Positions 17,285-27,223 are shown, numbered from the stretch's first letter. The stretch: DNA of 64,000 bases from Streptomyces sp. Ru62 (GCF_002920615.1 NZ_PQSU01000009.1:186001-250000), one strand, 5' to 3'. Numbers and translations: made by a program. The notes: a model not told the origin generated them from the sequence alone.

Positions 17285-19663
17285 TCACTCGTGGCGGATG
17301 CCCTCCACTCGGGTGACCTGCCGCACGGTCGGCAGCGTCAGGGCGGTCACCAGCAGCACCGCTCCCGCGCCGATGGCGGCCATCGCCAGCATGCCGATCC
17401 AGTCGAACACCGCCGTACGGCCCATGAGGTGGAGGAGGGTACCACCGAGCGCGGTTCCGACCAGTCCCGCCACGAGCATTCCGATCGCCACGGGCAGCGC
17501 GGTCTGCCACAGCACCGAGCCGTTGAGGGTTCGCCTCCGGGCACCGACGGCGACCAGCATGGCCATGACGCGTTGTTGGTCCCTCAGTTGTTCGACGGCG
17601 CCGATCAGCATGCTTGCGGCGATCAGGAGCAGCACGACGGCAACGCCTGCGAGCAAAGCACGCCTGATGTCACTCAGCGCCGTGTCCTCCTTACGGTCCT
17701 CCGGGAATTCGACCTGGAACTGCGGATTCAACCGGACCGCGGCAGTGCGGATCCGGTCGTGGACATCTTCTCGGGAAGTCCGGTACTCCAGGCTCACGGC
17801 ATGGGTCGCGTGTGCGGTCGCGGTCGCGCCGGCGGCTCCGGGAGTGGCGAGCAACATCGTCTCGGGAAAGACACCTTGCGGATTTCCCGCCCTGGCCCGC
17901 GCCGTGGCGGTGATCCGGGGCACCCGCCAGTCCGGTCCACTCGTGCCCATGCGCATCCTCGTGCCTGCCTCCCACTCGGTCGTGTCGTCCGTGCTCCCGA
18001 TGCCGGGAGCGACCACGAAGGCGTCGCCGTTCGCACACGTGGGGACGGAGGCCAGGAGACGAAGTACTGCGCAGTCGGCGATGCGTACGGTCTGCGGGAC
18101 GCCGTAGGGGACCTCGCTCACCTGCAATTCGGCGAAGCCGACAGCCCGTGTCACCCCCGCGGTCCTGGCGAGGAGAGAGGCGTACGGCTTCTCACTGTCG
18201 GCTCCGACCAGACGGACCACGCCGACCCGCGTGTCCGGCGCCGGCCCCCGTGCCGTGGACGGGTGGTCACCCGTATGGCTGTGGGCCATACCGGTGAAAA
18301 GGGTCTGCAACGCGATGGCCCCGGCAACGGCGACCACGATGCCGTTGACCGATCGGGTGGACGCTTCGCTGTGCGACCGCAGCCTGCGCACCGCGAGCTG
18401 CCAGGAGAGGGGGCCCGCCCCGCCGGCCCGTTCGGTGAAGCGATCGAGGAGCCAAGGCACGACAGCTGTCACGCCCACGAGCAGCGCAAGCATCCCGGCG
18501 ACCAGCGCGACGACGCCCGCGGTGCTCCGAACCTGCGATGCGTCCCGGACGGACGTCCACAGGAGCAGCAGCCCGAACAGGGGCAGGACGACGCGCCACC
18601 ACAGTCGCCGCTTGGCACCGACGGACCTGCGCACCACTCCCAGCGGTTCGGCGACCACTTTGTTCATCGCCAGATGAGCGCTGACCAGGGACAGACAGGG
18701 CACGGCAACGGCCACCACGGCCGCCAGGGACGGCTCGGGGGTGAGGTCCCGTGCGAAGACACTAAGTCCCTGGACATCGACCAGATCGACGAACCGGCGT
18801 CCCACCGCGAACAGCGCGGCACCCACAACAACGCCGATGAGGGAGCTGACCAGCGCCTCACCGGCGGCGATACCGGCCGTCATGCCACGGTCCGCGCCGA
18901 TCAGCCGCAGAGCCGCCAGCCGCCTGTCGCGGTGTTCACCGCCGAACCTGGTGGCCGCGGCGATGAACACGGCGACCGGGGTGAGCAGTACCACGATGCC
19001 GACGACGGTGAGCAGCACGAGATCGGGGGCCAGGGGCTTGTCCGCATAGACCTTGCCGAAGTGGTCGAGCCGCCGTGCGCCCGCCACGCCGCTCTCCATG
19101 TGCTCGCCGCCCAGGAAGAAGACGTACTCGCCGGGGCCGAGCAGGCCCGAGTCGTCCACCTCTCCCGCGACCGGGTGGTCGAGGCGGGCACGCAACAGGC
19201 CGTTCCCGGGCTGCGCGAGCAGTCGTCCGAGGGCCGGTGACACGACCATCTCGCCCGGCCGCGGAAACCTGTCAAGCCCGGGCGGCAGAGGGGCATCGGG
19301 CCCCTCGGGTTCCACGAGTCGGCCGCGGATCGCAATACCGCGGAAGACCGTGTCGATGTCACTCACCAGTACGGTGCGCCGGGAAGCCGGTACGACCCGG
19401 TCGTCCAGGTTGACGTCGATGCGTCCGTGGATGCGCGCGTCGCGATGCTGCCTGGCCGTGGGCACCGATGCCGCGAGAAGCAGCACGGCGACCCCGACTC
19501 CGATCCCCGCGGCCATCAGGACGGTTCGTACCGCGCTGCCCCGGCCGCCGGTCAGGGCGAGTCTTGCTCCCAGGGCGAGTGCGCGGAACCGGCCGAGGCG
19601 CTTTCTGTGTTCCGGAGCCAGGACCGGGACGGGACCGGGTTGATCTGGCCGACGTGGGCTCAC
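17285..19663 (-). CDS. FtsX/MacB-type ABC transporter permease, large, without adjacent ATPase
   Basis: 792 aa from GTG 19663 with GAGAGGA just upstream. It has the double FtsX layout: a first membrane helix near residue 45 (TVLMAAGIGVGVAVLLLAAS), an extracytoplasmic domain, a first FtsX block of three to four helices (LVLLTVVGIVVLLTPVAVFI onward), more helices, a second extracellular domain, and a final FtsX block (RRALLAGVAVVLLLIAAS to the C-terminus). Such permeases export lipids or peptides or act as mechanotransmitters, always with a MacB/LolD-like ATPase. None is encoded within several kilobases here, so the partner is elsewhere or lost. Confidence 0.82.
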   Translation of the reverse strand: MSPRRPDQPGPVPVLAPEHRKRLGRFRALALGARLALTGGRGSAVRTVLMAAGIGVGVAVLLLAASVPTARQHRDARIHGRIDVNLDDRVVPASRRTVLVSDIDTVFRGIAIRGRLVEPEGPDAPLPPGLDRFPRPGEMVVSPALGRLLAQPGNGLLRARLDHPVAGEVDDSGLLGPGEYVFFLGGEHMESGVAGARRLDHFGKVYADKPLAPDLVLLTVVGIVVLLTPVAVFIAAATRFGGEHRDRRLAALRLIGADRGMTAGIAAGEALVSSLIGVVVGAALFAVGRRFVDLVDVQGLSVFARDLTPEPSLAAVVAVAVPCLSLVSAHLAMNKVVAEPLGVVRRSVGAKRRLWWRVVLPLFGLLLLWTSVRDASQVRSTAGVVALVAGMLALLVGVTAVVPWLLDRFTERAGGAGPLSWQLAVRRLRSHSEASTRSVNGIVVAVAGAIALQTLFTGMAHSHTGDHPSTARGPAPDTRVGVVRLVGADSEKPYASLLARTAGVTRAVGFAELQVSEVPYGVPQTVRIADCAVLRLLASVPTCANGDAFVVAPGIGSTDDTTEWEAGTRMRMGTSGPDWRVPRITATARARAGNPQGVFPETMLLATPGAAGATATAHATHAVSLEYRTSREDVHDRIRTAAVRLNPQFQVEFPEDRKEDTALSDIRRALLAGVAVVLLLIAASMLIGAVEQLRDQQRVMAMLVAVGARRRTLNGSVLWQTALPVAIGMLVAGLVGTALGGTLLHLMGRTAVFDWIGMLAMAAIGAGAVLLVTALTLPTVRQVTRVEGIRHE

Positions 19664-20048
19664 TGACTTCCTCTCGTGCTGCGGCAGAGCTGTGTCCGGC
19701 CCGATGGCAGGGAGCAGGCTGGGTCCGCCAGGGCGGGGCGAAAAGTCGAAAGCGGCGTACAGGGGTGGCCGCCTCCTGCGTGCGCGGCGCACGGCACGGC
19801 AGCCCGGACGGGGATGTCCCTGGACGCCGGAACGACTATACACAGGGTGTGTAGTGGGCTGGATGATTCTCGCGGCGTACCCGGTGCCGCTGAGCCGCAA
19901 AGGGCGCTGCGGCACCGGTGAAGACCGCTGCCGGGTCGGTGGCACCGACGACCTGAGCCGCGTGTCAGAAGGGCACGATCCCCTGTTCGGCCGGCCTGCC
20001 TGTGGCGGTTGCCGCGTAAGAAGTCGTGAACCCGCCGGGTGGTGCCGT
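19664..20048. other. Intergenic region upstream of the FtsX-type permease
   Basis: 385 bases without a convincing gene. It contains the short palindrome at 19839-19853, a likely control site for the permease. Confidence 0.5.
19839..19853. promoter_or_regulatory. Palindromic operator candidate TACACA-GGG-TGTGTA
   Basis: Perfect 6-bp arms around three bases, about 180 bases upstream of the permease start. Its form suits a TetR- or PadR-type dimer; no such regulator gene is next to it. Confidence 0.4.
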
Positions 20049-20927
20049 CTACGCACCCGCCTGCCGAGCCTCGCGCCGGCTCCAGCTCCTCAGCCGGTAC
20101 GGATGAGCCGGGTACACGCCCAGGACGCGCACCTCGGAGGAGAAGAACCGCAGCTCGTCCAGGGCGAGGGCGACATGGTCGTCGCCGGGATGCCCCTCGA
20201 CCTCGATGTAGAAGCGGCTCGCGTTGAGCCCCGCGCCGATCTGATAGCTCTCGATCTTGGTGAGGTTGACCCCGCTGCTGGAGAACCCGCCGAGCGCCTT
20301 GTACAGCGCACTCGGTATGTTGCGCACACTGAAGAACAGACTCGTCATCGTCGGCTTCCCGGTCTGCGGCACCGGAGCGGCCTCCCGGGACAGCACGACG
20401 AACCGCGTGGTGTTGTCAGGGTCGTCCTCGACCTCGGCGCGCAATACCTCCAGGCCGTGGAGCGCGGCCGCGGCGGGCGGGGCGAGCGCGGCGTGCCGCG
20501 GGTCGCCCAGCTCGGCCACCTCGCGCGCCGCTCCGGCCGTGTCGTCGCTGACGAGGGTGCGCCAGCCACCCTCCCGCAGCACCTTGCGGCACTGCCCCAG
20601 GGCGTGCACGTGGCTGCGAACGTACTCGACCTGGTCCAGGGTGCCGCCCGCCACGCCCATGAGGTCGAAGCGGATGGGCAGGAAGTGTTCGGCGACGATG
20701 TGAAGGCCCGAGTCCGGCAGCAGGTGGTGCACGTCGGCGACGCGTCCCGCCGCGGAGTTGTCCACCGGGATCACCGCTACGTCGGCGTCGCCCAGGATCA
20801 CGGCGTCCAGGGCTTGACTGAAGCTGGTGCAGGGCAGTTCGCCGTTCGCCGGGTACAGGGCGTTCGCGACGGACGCCGAGTTGGAACCGGGTTCTCCCTG
20901 GTATGCGACAGTGATCACGTTCTTCAC
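20049..20927 (-). CDS. pheA: Prephenate dehydratase with ACT domain
   Basis: 292 aa from GTG 20927, whose first bases overlap the stop of the upstream gene (GTGA), so translation is probably coupled. The catalytic domain runs from AYQGEPGSNSASVANALY through SFSQALDAVILGDADVAVIP to the DNTTRFVVL motif, which carries the essential Thr-Arg-Phe. An ACT domain follows (TSLFFSVRNIPSALYKAL, GVNLTKIESYQIG, FYIEVEGH) for phenylalanine sensing, with ESYQ in place of ESRP. It converts prephenate to phenylpyruvate in the cytosol. As part of an operon with a 2-hydroxyacid dehydrogenase it looks like a dedicated precursor enzyme, additional to the housekeeping copy. Confidence 0.88.
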   Translation of the reverse strand: MKNVITVAYQGEPGSNSASVANALYPANGELPCTSFSQALDAVILGDADVAVIPVDNSAAGRVADVHHLLPDSGLHIVAEHFLPIRFDLMGVAGGTLDQVEYVRSHVHALGQCRKVLREGGWRTLVSDDTAGAAREVAELGDPRHAALAPPAAAALHGLEVLRAEVEDDPDNTTRFVVLSREAAPVPQTGKPTMTSLFFSVRNIPSALYKALGGFSSSGVNLTKIESYQIGAGLNASRFYIEVEGHPGDDHVALALDELRFFSSEVRVLGVYPAHPYRLRSWSRREARQAGA

Positions 20928-21880
20928 CCCTTCCTGAGGGGCGTGTTGTCGACAGGCGGCAGAATCTCCGTTGCGCGTCGCGCCTGCTGGAGTATCGGGG
21001 AACTGGTCTCGATGATGCTCACCAGGTCGTGCCGGTCGCCCATCGTGTCCCCGGACAGGATCTGCTGGTAGGCCTCGGTCAGGACGTGCTGGACGACGAT
21101 GGCCACCTGCCGGACCTGCTGCGCGAGCCGCGCTTCCATGGCCTGCGGCAGAACATCCCGGGCGGCGGGGAGATCGTGCACGGTGGCCGCCAGACTCGAC
21201 CGCTCGTCGTGCAGTACGGCCGCCAGCTCGACGGCCTGCCCGGCGGGTGCCGCCGGCGGGTGCGGCGGCGCCGCGCCCGGCACACTGCCCGCCAGCGCGT
21301 CTGTCGTCCGACGGGCCGCTCCCAGCGCCAGGGCGGCGATCGCGGTCCAGTGGAAGGCGGCGTCGCTCGCGAACAGGGGCTTGCCCGTCGTGTACGTGGC
21401 GAAGCCGACCGGCACGTACACATCGACCGCTACGTACGCGTCCGTCGCCCGCGACACCAGCCCGGACGCCGGGTGGCTGTCGCCTCTGCCCCGCGGGAGC
21501 ATGCCCGTCGTGCGGAGGTTCCTGGCGGGCATCACGAACAGATCGGCGGCGTTCCGCTCGGCAGCCGTACCGGCACAGGACCGTCGGCCGTCGGCGAGCG
21601 GTAGGGCCACCCACGGCGCGGCGTCCGCAGCGGAGGGCAGCCGCCAGTGCCCCGAGAGGGTGTAACCCCCGGAAACCGGCCGTACGGCTGGTGTACCGGT
21701 CCGGTCGGTGCCGGGGAAGCCGGTGGGCAGCGGTGCCGCCCAGTTCCAGGTGCTGGTCAAGGCCCGCCAGGCTGCGGCGGGATCGTCATGGCCGCGCTTC
21801 TCGAAGGCGGAGAGCACCGCCAGAAGGGCGGTGTCCGGTCCCAAGGCCCTCAGCGGGTCGTAGTGCGTCGGCATCGACAT
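20924..21880 (-). CDS. Acyl-CoA dehydrogenase-like protein, N-terminally short
   Basis: 318 aa from ATG 21880 (or 21874), four bases after the upstream stop. VSGGYTLSGHWRLPSAADAA matches the beta-barrel strand region of acyl-CoA dehydrogenases and flavin monooxygenase relatives. The C-terminal helical bundle follows (FHWTAIAALALGAARRTTDA, then RQVAIVVQHVLTEAYQ). The usual N-terminal helical domain is mostly missing and no catalytic Glu is obvious. It may be a degenerate or specialised member acting with the flanking phenylpyruvate enzymes. The exact reaction cannot be assigned. Confidence 0.6.
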   Translation of the reverse strand: MSMPTHYDPLRALGPDTALLAVLSAFEKRGHDDPAAAWRALTSTWNWAAPLPTGFPGTDRTGTPAVRPVSGGYTLSGHWRLPSAADAAPWVALPLADGRRSCAGTAAERNAADLFVMPARNLRTTGMLPRGRGDSHPASGLVSRATDAYVAVDVYVPVGFATYTTGKPLFASDAAFHWTAIAALALGAARRTTDALAGSVPGAAPPHPPAAPAGQAVELAAVLHDERSSLAATVHDLPAARDVLPQAMEARLAQQVRQVAIVVQHVLTEAYQQILSGDTMGDRHDLVSIIETSSPILQQARRATEILPPVDNTPLRKG

Positions 21881-21884
21881 GTGT

Positions 21885-22862
21885 TCAGGCCGCCTGTTCG
21901 TCGACTTGGGCTCCGGTTGCCGTCAGGACGACGTTGTGCAACTCCTGGCCCTGCTGGTAGCGGCCCAACTGCTGGCTCAGGAAGTCCTTGCTCATGGTCT
22001 GGAACGCGTCCGTGAACGCGGCCACATGAGGGGTGATCAGCGCGCCGGGGAGGTGCCACAGGGGGTGGTCGGCCGGCAGGGGCTCTGGATCCGTGACGTC
22101 GAGCGCGGCCCGCAGCCGCCCGGCCCGCAACCTTCGGACCAGGGCGTCGGTGTCGACCAGTTCCCCGCGCGCGATGTTCACGAGCATCGCGTCGTCCCGC
22201 AACAGCGCCAGTGTTTCCGCGCCGAACATGCCGCGCGTCCGGTCGGTCAGGGGCGCGCACAGCACGACCGCGTCCACCGTGGGCAGCAGCGCGGGCAGCT
22301 CCGCCACGCCGTGCACGTGCCCCGCCCGGGTCACACGCGCCGTGCGGGCCACGAGGACCACCTCGCACCGGAACGGGCTCAGCCGGGCGGCGACCGCCGC
22401 GCCCACGGCCCCGTAGCCGACGATCAGGACGCGTTTGCCGACCAGTGTCATCCGGAACTCGGGCTGCCATCTTCCCTCGGCCTGGCGCGTACCGAAGTCG
22501 TCGAGTCCCCGGACCAGAGCAAGCAGCAGGGTCACCGCCAGCTCGGCTGTCGCCTCGCGGTGCACACCGCGGCCGGTCGCGAGCCGCATGCCGGTGGGCA
22601 CGCGGTCCAGCAGCGGCATGACGTACTCGTAGCCGGAGCTGAGGAGTTGGAGCACTTCGAGGTTGCGCATGCGCGGCAGAACCGAGCGCAGCACGTGGTC
22701 GGCGCCCGGCGACGGTGGGCCGACCAGGAAACGCACATCGTCCGGATCGCCGGGTAGTGCGGTCGAGCCGTCCCAGAAGTCGTACCGCAACCCGGCCGGC
22801 AGGCCGGGGATCTGGTGCGGGGGGTACGGGAGCCAGACGGTCCTGGCGTCGCCGTCCTTCAT
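21885..22862 (-). CDS. D-2-hydroxyacid dehydrogenase, NAD-dependent
   Basis: 325 aa from ATG 22862 with GGAAGAAG upstream. The NAD motif is VLIVGYGAVGAAVAARL. The catalytic residues sit in VNIARGELVDTDAL (Arg), DVTDPEPLPADHPLW (Glu) and ITPHVAAFTDAF (His). It reduces a 2-oxoacid to the D-2-hydroxyacid or the reverse. First gene of a tight operon ending in prephenate dehydratase, so phenylpyruvate to phenyllactate is the natural guess. The leader carries several inverted repeats. Confidence 0.85.
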   Translation of the reverse strand: MKDGDARTVWLPYPPHQIPGLPAGLRYDFWDGSTALPGDPDDVRFLVGPPSPGADHVLRSVLPRMRNLEVLQLLSSGYEYVMPLLDRVPTGMRLATGRGVHREATAELAVTLLLALVRGLDDFGTRQAEGRWQPEFRMTLVGKRVLIVGYGAVGAAVAARLSPFRCEVVLVARTARVTRAGHVHGVAELPALLPTVDAVVLCAPLTDRTRGMFGAETLALLRDDAMLVNIARGELVDTDALVRRLRAGRLRAALDVTDPEPLPADHPLWHLPGALITPHVAAFTDAFQTMSKDFLSQQLGRYQQGQELHNVVLTATGAQVDEQAA

Positions 22863-22890
22863 GGTAGATCAACTTCTTCCAGCTTCGTTG

Positions 22891-22930
22891 CCGCGTGGAC
22901 CGACACGGACACACGTAGTGGTCCACGCGG
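22891..22930. repeat. Perfect 11-bp inverted repeat in operon leader
   Basis: CCGCGTGGACC (22891-22901) and GGTCCACGCGG (22920-22930) flank 18 bases, 30-70 bases before the dehydrogenase start. It could be an operator or an RNA stem in the leader. Confidence 0.55.
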
Positions 22931-22945
22931 ATTCTGATTGCCTCC

Positions 22946-22961
22946 ATGCAGTTTCATGCAT
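22946..22961. repeat. Inverted repeat ATGCA-N6-TGCAT
   Basis: Perfect 5-bp arms upstream of the dehydrogenase operon, between two other palindromes. A probable protein-binding half-site arrangement. Confidence 0.35.
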
Positions 22962-22964
22962 CCG

Positions 22965-22981
22965 TGACACTAGACGTGTCA
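22965..22981. promoter_or_regulatory. Operator candidate TGACAC-N5-GTGTCA
   Basis: Perfect 6-bp arms with a 5-bp centre, about 105 bases upstream of the dehydrogenase start. The shape suits a GntR- or LysR-type dimer. It lacks a GGTC at N16, so it is not counted with the sigma promoters. Confidence 0.45.
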
Positions 22982-23295
22982 GTCGATGTGAAGGTTTGAT
23001 GTGAAGCTCGCCACTTGAACGGCTGCGCCGTGGCGGAGTGGGCACGATCAGGGCAACGCACCGGAGCCTGCAGGGGACTTGGCCCACAACGTCAGCGCAG
23101 GTGGCGACTGGTAATCGTGCGCTTCGAGGCGATTCACGCGACGTTCAATCGCGCAGACCGATCCGGAACACAACGTTGTGATGGACTCGCCATAACGTCT
23201 GCTACGTTCGAGGCGCATCGAACGCGGGCCGACATGGATCTCCGGTCGGCCGCGAGCCGATGTGACCTTCACCTCTGCCCAGATTTGGGAAGTTG
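22982..23295. other. Divergent intergenic region, dehydrogenase operon / amidase
   Basis: About 310 bases without a gene. It must hold the amidase promoter. Short AT-richer stretches near 23135-23215 are candidates but no consensus stands out. Confidence 0.4.
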
Positions 23296-25218
23296 ATGAC
23301 ACAAGAGACGAATGCCCGCCGGAAGCATGCCCTCCGGCGGCGTCCCGTTGCGCTGGGTGCCGCGGCCGTGGCCGTGGCCGGAGCCATCGCACTGCCGGTG
23401 GTGGCGCAGGCGACTCAGGGCGACCCCGCGACCGACCCCACCCTGCAGAAGGCGTTCTCGGCTGCCGCGGCCGAATTCCACGTTCCCCCGCAGGTGTTGC
23501 TCGCGGTGGCCTACGAGCAGTCGGCCTGGGACTCCCACAAGGGGCAGCACAGTGCCTCGGGTGGTTACGGCCCGATGCACCTGACCGACGTCACCCCCGA
23601 GATGATCGCCGGCGGCTCCGCGGGCATGGCCGGCCGCGCCGAGGCCGCCGAGCTCGCGAAGGGCGAGGACAAACACACCCTGCGGACCGCTGCGAAGCTC
23701 TCCGGACTGTCCGTCGACGAAGTGCGTACCGATCCCTCGGCGAACATCCGCGCCGGAGCTGCGCTGCTCGCGTCGTACCAGAAGGAACTGAACGGCCAGA
23801 CCTCCGACAACCCGGACGACTGGTACGGGGCGGTCGCCCGGTACAGCCAGGCCACCGTGCGCCAGGGCGCGTCGGCGTTCGCGAACCGGGTCTTCGACAC
23901 CATGAAGAAGGGTGTCACCCGCAAGACGGACGACGGCGAGATCGTGCGGCTCACCGCCGACAGCGAGGTGACCCCGGCCACGTCGCAGATGAAGGCGCTC
24001 AAGCTGCCGAGCGCCGAGGCGACGATCGACTCCGAGTGCCCGCCGACCCTGGACTGCACCTTCGTCCCGGCCGCCCCGGGCAACGGGCAGGTTGCGGACC
24101 GGCCCGCGAACGGGATCAGGATCGACCAGATCGTCATCCACGACACCGAGTCGCCCTATGAGTCGGCCATCGCCACGTTCCAGAACCCGTCGAGCTTCAC
24201 CTCGGCCCACTACGTGGTGCGCTCCTCCGACGGCGCGGTGACCCAGATGGTGCCCACCAAGAACCTGGGCTTCCACGCGGGCAATTACTCCACCAACCTG
24301 CACTCGATCGGCATCGAGCACGAGGGCTACGCGGCGCACGGTGCCACCTGGTACACCCAGGCGGAGTACCGATCGACCGCGGAGCTGGTGAAGTACCTGG
24401 CCAAGCGCTTCGACATCCCGTTGGACCGTCAGCACATCATCGGTCACGACAATGTCCTGGCGCCGGCCGATCGGTTCACCAAGGACCAGCACTGGGACCC
24501 GGGCCCCTCCTGGGACTGGGAGCGCTTCATGGGCCTGGTCGGTGCTCCACCGAGGGCACGGCACGGCGTCGGCCCCGTGGGCTCAGCCGTGACGATAGCG
24601 CCGGATTTCACCCGGAACGAGCAGACCGTGCAGCTCTGCCCGCAGGATGACGGCAGCGGCGTCACCAAGGAGTGCACGACCATGCGCCAGGCGTCGAACT
24701 TCGTCCGTCTGCACACGGAACCGCGTGCTGACGCGCCGCTCTTCGCCGAGCAGTCGATCCACCCGGACGAGCCCGGCACCGACCGGATCAGCGACTGGGG
24801 CTCCGCGGCCCAGGCCGGCCAGCAGTTCGTCGTCGCCGGCAAGAAGGGCGACTGGACGGCCCTTTGGTACAGCGGCAGCAAGGTGTGGTTCCACAACCCG
24901 CACGGTCGCCTCACTGTTCCCGCCCATGACGTGACCATCGTTCGGCCCGCCGGTACCGAGTCCCTGAAGGTCTTCGGCACCAGCTACCCGGACGCCGACG
25001 AGTACCCCGAGGGTCTCTCGCCGTCGACGCAGGCCCCGCTGAGCATGTACAGCGTTCCCGCCGGGCAGGCGTATGTGGCCACGGCCGAACCGACGCCGAC
25101 CGACGACTTCTTCCCGTCCAGCGGCAAGGTCGTCTTCGGTGCCAAGAAGATGTACACGATCCAGTACAGCCACAAGACCGCGCTGATCCAGGCGGACGGG
25201 GTCAACGCCACGCGTTGA
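23296..25218 (+). CDS. Secreted N-acetylmuramoyl-L-alanine amidase (Amidase_2) with N-terminal lysozyme-like region
   Basis: 640 aa from ATG 23296 behind GGGAAG. Residues 1-42 are a signal peptide: [10 protein letters not shown], a hydrophobic core, and VVAQATQG. Residues 50-190 resemble lytic-transglycosylase-like domains ([29 protein letters not shown]). Residues about 270-415 form the zinc amidase: [39 protein letters not shown] and [11 protein letters not shown], with the zinc-binding histidines. The C-terminal 220 residues look like SH3-like repeats that bind wall. It cleaves peptidoglycan stem peptides outside the cell. Confidence 0.87.
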   Translation: MTQETNARRKHALRRRPVALGAAAVAVAGAIALPVVAQATQGDPATDPTLQKAFSAAAAEFHVPPQVLLAVAYEQSAWDSHKGQHSASGGYGPMHLTDVTPEMIAGGSAGMAGRAEAAELAKGEDKHTLRTAAKLSGLSVDEVRTDPSANIRAGAALLASYQKELNGQTSDNPDDWYGAVARYSQATVRQGASAFANRVFDTMKKGVTRKTDDGEIVRLTADSEVTPATSQMKALKLPSAEATIDSECPPTLDCTFVPAAPGNGQVADRPANGIRIDQIVIHDTESPYESAIATFQNPSSFTSAHYVVRSSDGAVTQMVPTKNLGFHAGNYSTNLHSIGIEHEGYAAHGATWYTQAEYRSTAELVKYLAKRFDIPLDRQHIIGHDNVLAPADRFTKDQHWDPGPSWDWERFMGLVGAPPRARHGVGPVGSAVTIAPDFTRNEQTVQLCPQDDGSGVTKECTTMRQASNFVRLHTEPRADAPLFAEQSIHPDEPGTDRISDWGSAAQAGQQFVVAGKKGDWTALWYSGSKVWFHNPHGRLTVPAHDVTIVRPAGTESLKVFGTSYPDADEYPEGLSPSTQAPLSMYSVPAGQAYVATAEPTPTDDFFPSSGKVVFGAKKMYTIQYSHKTALIQADGVNATR

Positions 25219-25789
25219 CGGGTTTCACAGGGGTGGGGGGCCTGACCGGTCGGCCATCCGGCGCAGTGGCAGGCGCCTATCGACCGACATGTCGTCCCCG
25301 CCTCTGCTGAAGTGACCGTCAGACGCTTCCGTCATCGACCGAGCGCGACGACCGGCTGCCGATCAGGACGGCCGGCCGGATGAACTCCTCAGGGTCGCCG
25401 GAGGAGGGCGTGGAGCGGCGAGCAGCACAACACTGGAGAGAACCTCCAGGGGCGTGCCCGCGCGAGCGCGCCAGGTGCCTGCTTCCGGCGAACGGCCCTT
25501 GGGCCCGTGCCGGCCCGTGGCTTGATCACGTGAGTGGACCCAAGCCCTTTCCGCTCGGGCCGCTGCCGCTGCCGAGCCCGCGCAGGCCCGGAACGCGCTT
25601 GCGGGATGTGCGGCTGCTCCGGACACGGCAGAAGCCTGACGTTTCGACAGACTGGAAGAGCAGGACACTGCCTCCCGCGTTCCAGCACAGTAGGCAGCGC
25701 GCGGTGTGGGAGGACGCCGGAGCGCTCGGCCGATCGCCGCGGAGCGCCTCCGGCTCCAGCGGGGCGTCGTCGGTGACCGAGCCGCCGGC
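25219..25789. other. Non-coding or decayed DNA after the amidase
   Basis: 570 bases. A GGCC/GACC palindrome near 25240-25258 could end the amidase transcript. The rest holds only low-complexity frames. Confidence 0.4.
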
Positions 25790-26095
25790 CACCGAGAAGG
25801 CGATGCGGAAGTGGCTGACGCACGGCCAGAGCATGGGGCCGGGCCTGCTGTACGAAGTCGTGCCCGCACACCTCCGGGACCATTGCTTCTCCTCCGCGCA
25901 GCGAGCGGCGCTGCCGCGCCTCCTGGCGGACACCAAGGGCCTGGTCCGCGCGGACACGGTCAAGGACACGGCGGGCCGTGCAGGCGAGGCCTTCTCCCCC
26001 AACGACCTCTTCGGTGGCCTGCCCAGTAGGCGGACGCTCATCTTCGACCCACAGACCGGGAACCTGACACCGGTCGGCTCACGGGTGGCAAGTCC
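25790..26095 (+). pseudogene. Fragment resembling the C-terminus of a CU044_5270-family protein
   Basis: The plus frame encodes SSAQRAALPRLLADTKGLVR, VKDTAGRAGEAFS and RTLIFDPQTGNLTPV. These parallel the C-terminal repeats of CU044_5270 proteins (ALYRALA..GV, D.AGR.G.A and LIFDP.TG), which are usually encoded beside ECF sigma genes. The N-terminal membrane part and a start are missing. I call it a relic; the family match is from memory and needs a profile search. Confidence 0.4.
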
Positions 26096-26409
26096 GCATG
26101 ACGTGGAGGCGGGCGAACGGCCCCGCCGCCGAGGCCGGCTGCCAGATCCCGCTGTGGGCATGAGCCCGGATCAGACGCTTCCGCCGAGCGCGGGGCGGCG
26201 ATCCCCTTCTCGACGGAGCGGCGTGGCAGGCCGCCGAGCGGCCAGCCGCACGGCCGAGCGACAGCACGGCACCACCAGTTGGCCCGCCGCGATCGGCCAA
26301 CGAGCGCCGCGTCCAGCGCGACGGAGACCGAGGCCGGGCTGCGGGTCAGTCCAGGCCCCGCTCCGTCCCAGCGTGGAGGATGCGGTCGTCCGCCCGGCCC
26401 TCATCGGGT

Positions 26410-27189
26410 CTACGCAGGCACCTCTTGCAACACCCACTCGTTTCCGTCCGGGTCGTTGAACGTGGCGTACGAGCGGTATTCGAGCCGTTTCGGATGGGGG
26501 CCGCTGCGCCGAGTCTCATCAGTGCAACGGTGGAACATGTCGCAGGTGTCGTGGAAGATCTCACCCGTCCTGACCCCCCGCTCATGGAGTTGCAGGCATG
26601 CCCTCTCGATGTCGGTCACGACGAGATGGAGCCCCCGGACCGTGCCCGGCAGGGCCGTTGTCACCCCGGTTCCGAAAAGGATTGAGCACGGAGATCCCGG
26701 AGGCGTCATGTGTACCACTCGATATGATTCGTCGCTGGTGTGGTCCTCGTCCAGGCGGAACCCCACCGCCTGATAGAAGGCCTTGGCGCGATCGACGTCG
26801 GAGACGGGGAGGACGACCAGCTCCAGCCTGAACTCCAACAGGGCCTCGCCGCCTTCGGCGCTGATCGCAGCCGTTTCGGCGCGCGCCGGACTCTCCACCT
26901 CCTGGATCTCCATCCGGTAGACGTAGAGTTCCGGGCTGCGCCCGTGTGAGGTGACTGTCCAACCGCCCACCACACGCCAGGCTGCGTCGCGTCCCCGCAG
27001 AGGCTCTCCTTCCGGTGCGGAGGCTGAACGCAGCTCGGCCTCCAGTTCCTCGTGCCGCTCGTGCGGCACGTGCAGTTCCAGAGCGAACCGGCGCGGGGGA
27101 CGACCACCGGCGACGGGGGTGAAGGACGGCAGCTCCACGGCCGGAACCTCGCGGAGCGCATTGAGCAACGTGACGTGCAACGTCGTCAT
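26410..27189 (-). CDS. VOC (glyoxalase) domain protein with extra N-terminal domain
   Basis: 259 aa from ATG 27189, AGGAAGAG upstream. Residues 1-125 are a separate alpha/beta domain of unknown family (TLHVTLLNALREVPAVELPS, GRDAAWRVVGGWTVTSH). Residues about 125-259 form one VOC unit: LVVLPVSDVDRAKAFYQAVG, DEDHTSDESYRVV, LHLVVTDIERACLQLHERG and FNDPDGNEWVLQEVP, the last being the strand with the second metal-ligand Glu. It would bind a small molecule, perhaps with a metal. It lies behind an ECF41-type promoter. Confidence 0.8.
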   Translation of the reverse strand: MTTLHVTLLNALREVPAVELPSFTPVAGGRPPRRFALELHVPHERHEELEAELRSASAPEGEPLRGRDAAWRVVGGWTVTSHGRSPELYVYRMEIQEVESPARAETAAISAEGGEALLEFRLELVVLPVSDVDRAKAFYQAVGFRLDEDHTSDESYRVVHMTPPGSPCSILFGTGVTTALPGTVRGLHLVVTDIERACLQLHERGVRTGEIFHDTCDMFHRCTDETRRSGPHPKRLEYRSYATFNDPDGNEWVLQEVPA

Positions 27190-27223
27190 GACCACATCTC
27201 TTCCTGAAGTCTCTGCTCAGGAT

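Noticed and set aside
17222..19240. Long plus-strand open frame opposite the FtsX-type permease
   Set aside because: Composition is His/Arg/Gly-rich shadow of the minus-strand gene; no motifs and no ribosome site.
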